Part shown: positions 1 through 5,602 of the stretch, piece by piece
Layout of the letters: each line of letters begins with the position of its first letter
Position numbering within the stretch: position 1 is the stretch's first letter
Source of the DNA: Actinomycetota bacterium
GTDB lineage: Bacteria; Actinomycetota; Actinomycetes; Mycobacteriales; Micromonosporaceae
NCBI GenBank assembly: GCA_005885115.1
Contig: VAXX01000417.1
Location: forward strand, 1 to 5,602
Length of the DNA: 5,602 bases
Direction of reading: 5' to 3'
Notes under the pieces: generated by a model
What the model was told of the DNA's origin: nothing
Seen by the model: only the letters and a program-made list of their open reading frames with translations
The model's database searches: none
Position numbers and translations under genes: made by a program

Positions 1-843
1 ACGGCGCTGGCGGGCGGCCGGGAGATCGTGGTCAGCCGCGGCGAGCTGGTCGAGATCGGCGACGGGTTCCGGCTCCCCGACCTGCTCATCTCGACCGGTG
101 CCCGGCTGCGCGAGGTCGGGACCACCAACCGCACCACGCTCGCCGACTACCGCGCCGCGCTCGGGCCGCGGATCGGCTTCGTGCTCAAGGTGCACCCGTC
201 GAACTTCGTCGTCCACGGGTTCACCTCGTCGGTCGCCGTCGGGGACCTGGCCGGGCTCGGCGTACCGGTGGTGGCGGACATCGGCTCCGGACTGCTGGCC
301 CCGGATCCGTTGCTGCCGGACGAGCCGGACGCGGCCTCGACGCTGCGCGCCGGCGCGGCACTGGTCACCGCGAGCGGGGACAAGCTGCTCGGCGGGCCAC
401 AGGCCGGGCTGCTGCTCGGGCGTACCGAGGTGGTCGAGCGGCTGCGCCGGCACCCGCTCGCCCGCGCCCTGCGGGTGGACAAGCTGACCCTGGCCGCGCT
501 GGAGGCCACCCTGCGCGGGCCGCAACCGCCGGTGTGGCAGGCGTTGCGGGTCCCGGCCGCCACCCTCGCGCAGCGCGCCGAGGCGCTGCGGTCCCGGCTG
601 GCCACGGCCGGGGTGCCGGCGTCGGTCACGGCCGCCGAGGCGGTGGTGGGTGGCGGTGGCGCGCCCGGCCTGCGGCTGCCGTCGTGGGCGATCGCACTGC
701 CGCAGCGGTACGCGCTGCCGTTGCGTACCGGTGATCCGGCCGTGCTCGGGCGGATCGAGCACGGTCGACTCCTGCTGGACCTGCGCGGCGTACCGTCCAC
801 AGTGGACGACCAATTGTGCGCGGCGATCCTGGCGGCGACGTGA
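1..843 (+). CDS. selA: L-seryl-tRNA(Sec) selenium transferase SelA (5' end outside window)
   Basis: Cytoplasmic PLP enzyme that converts Ser-tRNA(Sec) to Sec-tRNA(Sec) using selenophosphate made by SelD. The frame is open from base 1, so the start lies upstream; 280 codons plus the stop are visible of a family length of roughly 430. Seen here: the SRGELVEIGDGFRLPDLL block (residues 12-29 of the visible part), the REVGTTNRTT block, VADIGSGLL, and SGDKLLGGPQAG, in which Lys128 (codon 382-384) is the expected PLP Schiff-base lysine. Near the end come GGGGAPG, LRTGDPAVLGRIE and GRLLLDLRGVP, all typical of bacterial SelA. A GTG at 28 could open a shorter frame, but the conserved sequence already runs through it, so it is internal. 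The TGA at 841-843 is followed after one base by the selB ATG, indicating one operon. No disruption is seen in the visible part. Confidence 0.97.
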   Translation, partial: TALAGGREIVVSRGELVEIGDGFRLPDLLISTGARLREVGTTNRTTLADYRAALGPRIGFVLKVHPSNFVVHGFTSSVAVGDLAGLGVPVVADIGSGLLAPDPLLPDEPDAASTLRAGAALVTASGDKLLGGPQAGLLLGRTEVVERLRRHPLARALRVDKLTLAALEATLRGPQPPVWQALRVPAATLAQRAEALRSRLATAGVPASVTAAEAVVGGGGAPGLRLPSWAIALPQRYALPLRTGDPAVLGRIEHGRLLLDLRGVPSTVDDQLCAAILAAT

Positions 844-844
844 G

Positions 845-2513
845 ATGCACGTCATCGCCACCGCCGGCCACGTCGACCACGGGAAGTCCACGCTCGTCCG
901 CGCGCTGACCGGGATGGAGCCGGACCGGTGGGCGCAGGAACGCCGCCGGGGTATGACGATCGACCTCGGCTTCGCCTGGACCACGCTGCCGTCCGGCGCG
1001 GTCGTCGCGTTCGTGGACGTACCGGGGCACGAGCGGTTCGTCCCGAACATGCTCGCCGGGGTCGGACCGGTACCGGCGGCGCTGGTCGTCGTCGCGGCGG
1101 ACGAGGGTTGGATGCCGCAGTCCGAGGAGCACCTGGCGGCGCTGGACGCGCTCGGGGTGCGGCACGGGCTGCTCGCGATCACCCGTACCGACCTCGCCGC
1201 GCCGTCCGCCGCGGCGGCGCTGGCCCGAGCCCGGCTGGGGGAGACCTCCCTGGGCGCGGTCGAGTGTGTGGCCGTGTGCGGGCCCACCGGGGTCGGGCTG
1301 GACGAGCTGCGGGCGGCGCTGGACCGGCTGGTGGCCCGGCTGCCCGTACCGGATCCCGAGGCCCCGGTACGGCTGTGGGTCGACCGGTCGTTCACCATCC
1401 GGGGCGCCGGTACGGTCGTCACGGGCACGCTCGGCGCGGGTACCGTCCGGGCCGGCGACGAGCTGGAGCTGGCCGGTACGGGCCGGCGGCTGCGGGTACG
1501 TTCGGTGCAGGCGTTGGGGGCTCCGACCGAGCAGGTCACCGCAGTCGCCCGGGTGGGCCTGAACCTGCGGGGCGTGGACCGGGACCAGGTACGCCGCGGC
1601 GACGCCCTCCTCACCCCGCACCGGTTCCAGGTCACCGACCTGATCGACGTCCGGCTTTCCGAGCAGGCCCGGCCGGGCACGCTCACCCTCGCTGCCCTTG
1701 CGCATCGGGGACCGGGCGTTGCTGCGCGATCCGGGACGGCACCGGATCGCGGCCGGGGTGACCGTGCTGGACGTCGTACCCCCGGCCCTGCGACGAAGGG
1801 GCGCGGCGGCCGCGCGGGCGGCGGCGCTGTCGTCCCTCGATGGCCGCCCCGACGAGCGGGTCGAGCTGCACCGCCGGGGCCTGGCCCGGCAGGGCGACCT
1901 GGAACGGATGGGGGTGACCGTCCACGGTGCCCCGGTGGCCGGCGACTGGCACGCCGATCCCGGGTACTGGCAAGGGTTGCGGGCCCGGCTCGCGGAGGAG
2001 GCGAACCGGTACGCGGCGGCGCATCCGCTCGCGCCGGAGCCCCCGGTCGAGGTACTGCGCCAGGCGCTCGATCTCCCCGACCGCGCGCTGGTCGATGCGC
2101 TGCGCGGCCGGCGCGGCGGGCCGATGGCGGTGCCCGGCCTCCCCGAGCCGGTGGCGGCCGCTGTCGCGCGGGTCCGGGCGCAGCTGGATGACCGGCCGTT
2201 CGCCGCGCCCGACGCGCAAACCCTGGCGCGGCTCGGCCTCGGGCACCGGGAGCTGGCCGCCGCGGTACGGGCCGGTGCCCTACTGCGCGTCGCCGCCGGG
2301 ATCGTGCTGCTCCCGGATGCGGCCGGGGAGGCGGTACGGGTGCTCGCCGCCCTGCCTCAGCCGTTCACGCTCAGCCAGGCGCGGCAGGCGCTGGGTACCA
2401 GCCGCCGGGTCGCGGTACCCCTGCTCGAACTGCTCGACCGGCAGGGCGCCACCCGGCGGCTGCCCGACGACCGGCGCACCGTCGTGCCCGGTAGCTCTGA
2501 CCGCGACGGGTGA
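845..2513 (+). pseudogene. selB: Selenocysteine-specific elongation factor SelB, frameshifted in domain 3
   Basis: SelB is a GTPase that carries Sec-tRNA(Sec) to the ribosome at UGA codons marked by a SECIS hairpin. The ATG at 845 lies one base after the selA stop. G-domain motifs: GHVDHGKST (residues 8-16), GMT with Thr38, DVPGH (58-62) and TRTD (113-116) in the NKxD position. Domain 2 (about 173-255) includes FTIRGAGTVVTGTL. Domain 3 begins at about residue 263 (TDLIDVRLSEQARPG), then homology leaves this frame near 1691 and resumes one frame over with LPLRIGDRALLRDPG from 1692. The second frame continues through LDVVPPALRRRG and the winged-helix region (PFTLSQARQALGTSRRVA, near 2361-2414) to TGA 2511-2513. 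The first frame runs on as non-homologous sequence to 2191. About 24 residues normally found between the first strands of domain 3 also seem absent, making the pieces about 556 codons together. This is either a decayed gene or a sequence error. The family call is certain; the broken state is as seen. Confidence 0.9.
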
Positions 2514-3535
2514 ACTCCACGTACCGGAAGTCTGCCGGTAGTTCGCCGGTCAGATCGCCTGGTTCTGTCCGTTTGCTGGCCGCACGCTCGGAGTGCCCGC
2601 TGCTGAGTATGGCGGTACTCGCCGCGCTGCTCGCCGCCCCGTCGGCGGGCGCGGCGGCCGTGCCCACGGCGGCGTCGCGGATGACGCTGGACGCGGGAAG
2701 TGTTCCGATGACGCTGGTACAGACCGCTGTTCTTCCGGGGGGTGACGTGTCGAGCACCTGGCGCGCCGACGGTGCGCGGGTACAGGCGGCGGGTGCGCCC
2801 GGATCCCGGGTGTCGCTCCGGAGGGTGGGCACGAACTCGGTGCTGGCCTCGATCGACCCGCCGGCGACGCCGGCGATGACTCCCGACCGGTACGCGGCGT
2901 CCGGCCGCTCGGTGTACTGGGACGCCCTCGGCGCCGGAATGACGCGGTCCGAGGCTGTGCGGGTGGCGCAGTCCGTGGGGGCGAGTATTCCACCGGCCGC
3001 CCACGTCCCGGGGGCGGCGGTCGCCGGGTCCATCTTCAACTCGGTATGTACCACGGTGCACGGCGGGTACTACAACGCCATCTGGGGCACGTCCTGTCTG
3101 GTGCAGTCCTTCCTGCAGCGGTTGCCCGGACAGTGGTACATCGAGAACCAGGTGACCACCTCGGGTCAGAGTCCCAGATCCGGCCTTCACCCGTTGACCC
3201 AGTTGCAGGGCTGGTACTGCTACTGCGCCAACGGGTTCACGTACACCCGGGTGGGCTGGAGCCCCTCGGCGAGCAGGCAGGTGGGGACGCCCACGACGTA
3301 CACCCTGAGCGCCGGCTATGCCGGGTTCAGCGTGTCGGTCTCGGAGACGCAGTACCCGAACACGCTCGGTCCGGTCTTTCCCAGCGGGGTGGGCCAGCCT
3401 GCCTTCGGCTCGGTGTGGAAGGGCAGCAACCACGCCATCGACGACGCCAACAGCGTCGCGATCATTCACAACGGACCGGGCTCGCCGAGCAACGCCCGGG
3501 TCAACGTCGAGATCTGGTGGGTGACACTCGGGTAG
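2510..3535 (+). CDS. Exported protein of unknown function with four mature cysteines
   Basis: I do not recognise the family. From GTG 2510, which overlaps the selB stop as GTGA, the product is 341 residues. A basic N-terminal stretch (Arg/Lys at 6, 7, 15, 21, 26) leads to a hydrophobic segment, SMAVLAALLAAPSAGAAA (about 34-51), so Sec export is likely with cleavage near residue 50. The mature part has an Ala/Ser/Pro-rich first half and a more ordered, aromatic-rich half from about 175, including HGGYYNAIWGTSC and GWYCYCANGFTY. Cys180, 196, 237 and 239 could form two disulfides. The C-terminal half looks beta-rich, with a final VNVEIWWVTLG. No membrane anchor, lipobox or catalytic motif is visible. 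The start is uncertain: no good ribosome binding site precedes GTG 2510, and TTG 2573 or ATG 2609 are later in-frame options. Codon bias and length support a real gene. A link to selB or to the downstream hydrolase is not shown. Confidence 0.75.
   Translation: MNSTYRKSAGSSPVRSPGSVRLLAARSECPLLSMAVLAALLAAPSAGAAAVPTAASRMTLDAGSVPMTLVQTAVLPGGDVSSTWRADGARVQAAGAPGSRVSLRRVGTNSVLASIDPPATPAMTPDRYAASGRSVYWDALGAGMTRSEAVRVAQSVGASIPPAAHVPGAAVAGSIFNSVCTTVHGGYYNAIWGTSCLVQSFLQRLPGQWYIENQVTTSGQSPRSGLHPLTQLQGWYCYCANGFTYTRVGWSPSASRQVGTPTTYTLSAGYAGFSVSVSETQYPNTLGPVFPSGVGQPAFGSVWKGSNHAIDDANSVAIIHNGPGSPSNARVNVEIWWVTLG
2522..2540 (+). terminator. Possible hairpin terminator after selB
   Basis: A perfect inverted repeat TACCGG / CCGGTA (2522-2527 and 2535-2540) with a 7-base loop begins 9 bases after the selB stop. 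There is no T-tract; U-less hairpins after genes are known in actinomycetes, so this could end the selAB transcript. The stem is only 6 bp, and if GTG 2510 is the true start of the next gene the hairpin lies inside its coding region. It could also be chance. Confidence 0.25.
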
Positions 3536-3539
3536 TTCC

Positions 3540-3549
3540 TCCGTACGGA
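3540..3549. repeat. 10-bp perfect palindrome after the secreted-protein gene
   Basis: TCCGTACGGA is self-complementary and starts 5 bases after the TAG of the upstream gene. The wider stretch 3536-3550 can also fold as TTCC / GGAA around a 7-base loop. It could be a weak transcript-end hairpin or a protein site, but GTAC-centred words are common throughout this DNA, so chance is a real possibility. Confidence 0.2.
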
Positions 3550-3580
3550 ACCGCTTGACGCATTTGCGGGAGTAGATCAT

Positions 3581-3593
3581 GTCAAGTCTTGAC
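3581..3593. promoter_or_regulatory. Operator-like 13-bp palindrome over the -35 box
   Basis: GTCAAG-t-CTTGAC is a perfect palindrome with 6-bp arms around one central base. Its right arm supplies five of the six bases of the -35 hexamer (TTGACT, 3589-3594), so a protein bound here would block RNA polymerase. The half-site CTTGAC occurs once more at 3554-3559, 34 bp upstream. Repression of a sugar-hydrolase gene by a sugar-responsive regulator is common, but the sequence does not match the operator consensus I recall for the cellobiose regulator CebR, and no regulator gene is visible here. The site is an inference from symmetry and position. Confidence 0.4.
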
Positions 3594-3617
3594 TCGGTCG
3601 GTCTGCCCTCATAGCGT
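3589..3617 (+). promoter_or_regulatory. Sigma-70-type promoter of the GH3 gene
   Basis: The -35 box TTGACT (3589-3594) and -10 box TAGCGT (3612-3617) are separated by exactly 17 bp. The -35 matches the TTGACA consensus at five of six positions, and the -10 has the key T, A and final T expected for the main actinobacterial sigma factor. Transcription would start near 3624, giving a leader of about 50 bases before the ATG at 3674. This indicates that the GH3 gene is transcribed independently of the genes on its left. Confidence 0.65.
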
Positions 3618-3635
3618 CGCCAACGGACCATCGGA

Positions 3636-3649
3636 TCGACGTAAGTCGA
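3636..3649 (+). promoter_or_regulatory. Leader hairpin with GNRA tetraloop
   Basis: In the predicted mRNA leader, TCGAC (3636-3640) and GTCGA (3645-3649) form a perfect 5-bp stem closed by GTAA, a GNRA-type loop. It ends 13 bases before the ribosome binding site. Such stable small hairpins can protect the 5' end of an mRNA; it is too small to be a riboswitch, and no regulatory role is demonstrated. Confidence 0.25.
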
Positions 3650-3662
3650 GGTCTCCGGCAGC

Positions 3663-3669
3663 GAGGTGG
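3663..3669 (+). promoter_or_regulatory. Ribosome binding site of the GH3 gene
   Basis: GAGGTGG lies 4 bases before the ATG at 3674 (core GAGG, 7-base spacing). It is a good match to the anti-Shine-Dalgarno sequence and fixes the start of the hydrolase at 3674, directly in front of a signal peptide. Confidence 0.75.
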
Positions 3670-3673
3670 GGTC

Positions 3674-5602
3674 ATGGCGCGGACGCTACGGTCGACGACT
3701 GCTGCGGCGGTGGTGTTGCTGGCGGCGGTGGCGTTCGCACCACCCGCTTCGGCGGCGCCGCTGACCGACGTACCCGCGGGTCCCTGTGCGGGCTCGCCCT
3801 GGATGGATCGGCACAGAAGCCCGGACGAGCGGGCCGCCGCGCTCCTGCCGCAGCTGACGCTGGACGAGAAGATGCAGATGATGCACACCGTCTCGGACGC
3901 GACGCACTCCCGCGAGGTGCTGGCGATCGACCGGTTGTGCGTACCGGCGCTGCTGATGAACAACGGCCCGGCCGGGGTCGGCTCCGGTGGGCCGGTGCAA
4001 CCCTCCACGACCGCGCTGCCCGCGCCGATCGGGCAGGCGGCCACGTTCGACCCGGACGCGGCACGCCGGTACGGCACCGTCGAGGGTCGCGACACCTGGG
4101 ACACCGGCCGCAACCTGATGGAGGGGCCCAACGTCAACATCGCGCGGGTACCGCTGAACGGGCGCACCTTCGAGGCGTTCGGCGAGGACCCGTACCTCGC
4201 CGGGCGGATCGCGACCGGCAACATCGCGGGCATCCAGTCCCAGGGCGTCATCGCGAACGTCAAGCACTACGCGGCCAACAACCAGGAGATCAACCGCAAC
4301 ACGGTCGACGAGCTGATCGACCAGCGGACGCTGCACGAGATCTACCTGCCGGCGTTCCAGGCGGCGGTACAGGATGGGCACTCCGGTACGGTCATGTGCG
4401 CCAAGAACCTCGTCAACGACGTGCACGCGTGCCAGAACGCACCGCTGCTCAACGACATCCTCAAGGGGTCGTTCGGCTTCGACGGGTTCGTCCTGTCGGA
4501 CTTCAACTCGTGCTACAGCACGGTCGAGTGCGCCAACAACGGCATGGACATGGAGCTGCCGTCCGCGACGTTCTACGGCGACGCGCTCAAGACGGCTGTC
4601 CTCAATGGACAGGTGAGCATGGCGACGGTCGACGACCATGTCCGCCGGATCCTCACCGTCATGTTCCGCTTCGGCCTGTTCGACCGCGCGCACCCGACGG
4701 CGCCGATCGACGCGCGGGCGGACGGTGCCATCGCGCGTCAGGTCGAGGAGGAGGGCACCGTTCTGTTGAAGAACAACGGGAACGTGCTCCCGCTCGACCC
4801 GGGGCGGGCCCACTCGCTGGCGGTGATCGGGCCCGGCGCCGGTACCGCGGTGACCGGCGGGCAGGGCAGCCCGGACGTGGCCCCGCTCTACACGGTCAGC
4901 CCGTTGTCGGCCATCAGGGCGCGGGCCGGTGACCGGGTCACCGTGAACTATGCCGAGGGTATGCCCCCGGTCAACCTCGGGCCCCAGCCGGCGGTCCCGT
5001 CGTACGCGCTGCAGAACCTGACCGCGGCGTACTACCCGAACAAGACGTGGACGGGTACCCCGGTCGCGACCCGCGGCGAGCCGTGGATCGACACGGACTT
5101 CCATCAGGTACCGCCGCTTCCCGGCCTGCCGGTGAACAACTGGTCGGTCCGGTGGACGGGCAACCTCGTCGCGCCGGTGACCGGTGACTACACGCTCAAC
5201 CTGATCAGTCGGGGCGGGGCCACCCTGTACCTCGACGGCGCCGTGCTCGCCAAGGGCTCAGGCAGCTTCCCTGCGGGTACCGCGTCGGCCACGGTCCATC
5301 TCGACGCCGGGGTACCGCGCGCGATCCAGGTCGACTACGCGAGCCAGGGCACCGTCGAGCTCGGCTGGACGGCGCCGGCCGGTGCCGACGACCCGGCGAT
5401 CGCGCAGGCGGTCGCCGCGGCCAGGGCCTCGGACGTGGCCGTGGTGTTCGTCGGTGACATGGAGGCCGAGGGTATGGACCGCGCGACCCTTGCGCTGCCC
5501 GGGTTCCAGGACGCGCTCGTGTCGGCCGTCGCCGCGGCCAACCCCCGTACCGTCGTGGTGCTCAACACCGGCGCACCGGTACTCATGCCGTGGCTGGACC
5601 AG
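3674..5602 (+). CDS. Secreted GH3 beta-glucosidase-type hydrolase with PA14 insert (3' end outside window)
   Basis: Exported glycoside hydrolase family 3 enzyme that likely removes terminal sugars from beta-linked oligosaccharides outside the cell; the exact substrate cannot be read. 643 codons are visible with no stop. Residues 1-28 form a signal peptide (R3, R6, hydrophobic 9-22, cleavage near ASA-A). The N-terminal barrel (about 40-350) shows NNGPAGVG (96-103), GRTFEAFGEDPYL with GEDP at 170-173, KHYAANNQE from Lys197-His198, and SDF with Asp276 as the predicted nucleophile. The C-terminal domain begins around VLLKNNG (363-369), is interrupted by a PA14 domain (about 446-568, with NNWSVRWTG and LYLDG), and resumes with EAEGMDR, where Glu599 is the likely acid/base. 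The PA14 position matches that in known PA14-bearing GH3 beta-glucosidases, where it shapes substrate choice. Oddities: SDF instead of the usual SDW, NGP instead of DGP, and extra Cys280 and Cys286. It has its own promoter and probably heads a carbohydrate-use unit running off the right edge. Confidence 0.96.
   Translation, partial: MARTLRSTTAAAVVLLAAVAFAPPASAAPLTDVPAGPCAGSPWMDRHRSPDERAAALLPQLTLDEKMQMMHTVSDATHSREVLAIDRLCVPALLMNNGPAGVGSGGPVQPSTTALPAPIGQAATFDPDAARRYGTVEGRDTWDTGRNLMEGPNVNIARVPLNGRTFEAFGEDPYLAGRIATGNIAGIQSQGVIANVKHYAANNQEINRNTVDELIDQRTLHEIYLPAFQAAVQDGHSGTVMCAKNLVNDVHACQNAPLLNDILKGSFGFDGFVLSDFNSCYSTVECANNGMDMELPSATFYGDALKTAVLNGQVSMATVDDHVRRILTVMFRFGLFDRAHPTAPIDARADGAIARQVEEEGTVLLKNNGNVLPLDPGRAHSLAVIGPGAGTAVTGGQGSPDVAPLYTVSPLSAIRARAGDRVTVNYAEGMPPVNLGPQPAVPSYALQNLTAAYYPNKTWTGTPVATRGEPWIDTDFHQVPPLPGLPVNNWSVRWTGNLVAPVTGDYTLNLISRGGATLYLDGAVLAKGSGSFPAGTASATVHLDAGVPRAIQVDYASQGTVELGWTAPAGADDPAIAQAVAAARASDVAVVFVGDMEAEGMDRATLALPGFQDALVSAVAAANPRTVVVLNTGAPVLMPWLDQ

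Noticed and set aside
626..1705. Long open frame on the minus strand opposite selA/selB
   Set aside because: It lies antisense to strongly conserved SelA and SelB sequence. Its protein is rich in Arg/Pro/Gly with no recognisable motif, as expected of a GC-rich shadow frame.
1680..1705. Programmed +1 frameshift as the explanation for the split selB
   Set aside because: There is no in-frame stop or recognised slippery site at the shift, the original frame stays open to 2191, and part of domain 3 also seems to be missing. Mutation or sequence error fits better.
1698..2513. Independent gene starting at TTG 1698
   Set aside because: Its sequence is simply the rest of SelB, starting in the middle of domain 3, and no ribosome binding site precedes the TTG.
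2514..2600. A tRNA(Sec) gene or SECIS element after selB
   Set aside because: I looked because sel genes often lie together. The segment has no acceptor stem pairing or T-loop consensus (GGTTC here is followed by TGTCC), and only a 6-bp hairpin is present.
3555..3583. A second promoter using TTGACG at 3555-3560
   Set aside because: No acceptable -10 box lies 16-18 bases downstream (the bases there are CATGTC), so it is treated as a repeated half-site only.
2357..3631. Long minus-strand open frame across the selB end, the secreted-protein gene and the GH3 promoter
   Set aside because: Arg/His-rich low-complexity translation with no domain. The plus strand holds a credible signal peptide and ordered protein over the same bases.
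3589..4932. 447-codon plus-strand open frame overlapping the GH3 start
   Set aside because: It is one frame off the GH3 gene and gives an Arg/Gly-rich product without a domain; the frame starting at 3674 has the ribosome site, signal peptide and catalytic motifs.
3686..5104. 472-codon open frame on the minus strand opposite the GH3 gene
   Set aside because: The GH3 frame on the plus strand has family motifs throughout; the antisense product is Arg/Val-rich repeat-like sequence without homology that I recognise.

Overview
The window looks like chromosomal DNA from a high-GC actinomycete. Coding is dense, third codon positions are almost all G or C, GTG/TGA-type junctions occur, and the secreted proteins have typical actinobacterial signal peptides. 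An unusually high density of the tetranucleotide GTAC, mostly GTA-C.. and GGT/CGT-AC. codon junctions, gives it a recognisable style. A Micromonosporaceae-like host is my guess, not something the sequence proves.

Layout: (1) Positions 1-843 hold the 3' two-thirds of selA, the PLP enzyme that turns seryl-tRNA(Sec) into selenocysteyl-tRNA(Sec). (2) One base later comes selB (845-2513), the selenocysteine-specific elongation factor. Its GTPase domain, domain 2 and C-terminal winged-helix part are all recognisable. The reading frame changes at about 1670-1698, inside domain 3, and about two dozen expected residues appear to be missing there, so as written the gene is broken. (3) Positions 2510-3535 encode an exported protein of unknown function, with a long signal region and four cysteines in the predicted mature part. 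(4) Positions 3536-3673 are a compact regulatory region: a 10-bp palindrome, a 13-bp palindrome laid over a near-consensus -35 box, a -10 box at 17-bp spacing, a leader hairpin with a GNRA loop, and a good ribosome binding site. (5) From 3674 to the right edge runs a secreted family 3 glycoside hydrolase (beta-glucosidase type) with a PA14 domain inserted in its C-terminal domain. It is cut by the window end.

Two unrelated functions sit side by side. selA-selB is a selenocysteine-incorporation operon that continues to the left. The GH3 gene has its own promoter and probably starts a carbohydrate-use unit continuing to the right. The secreted unknown between them could belong to either or neither. 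I see no tRNA, insertion sequence, CRISPR array or phage gene. I see no convincing new multi-gene system; the points most worth checking are the selB lesion, the unknown secreted protein and the operator-like palindrome at the GH3 promoter.
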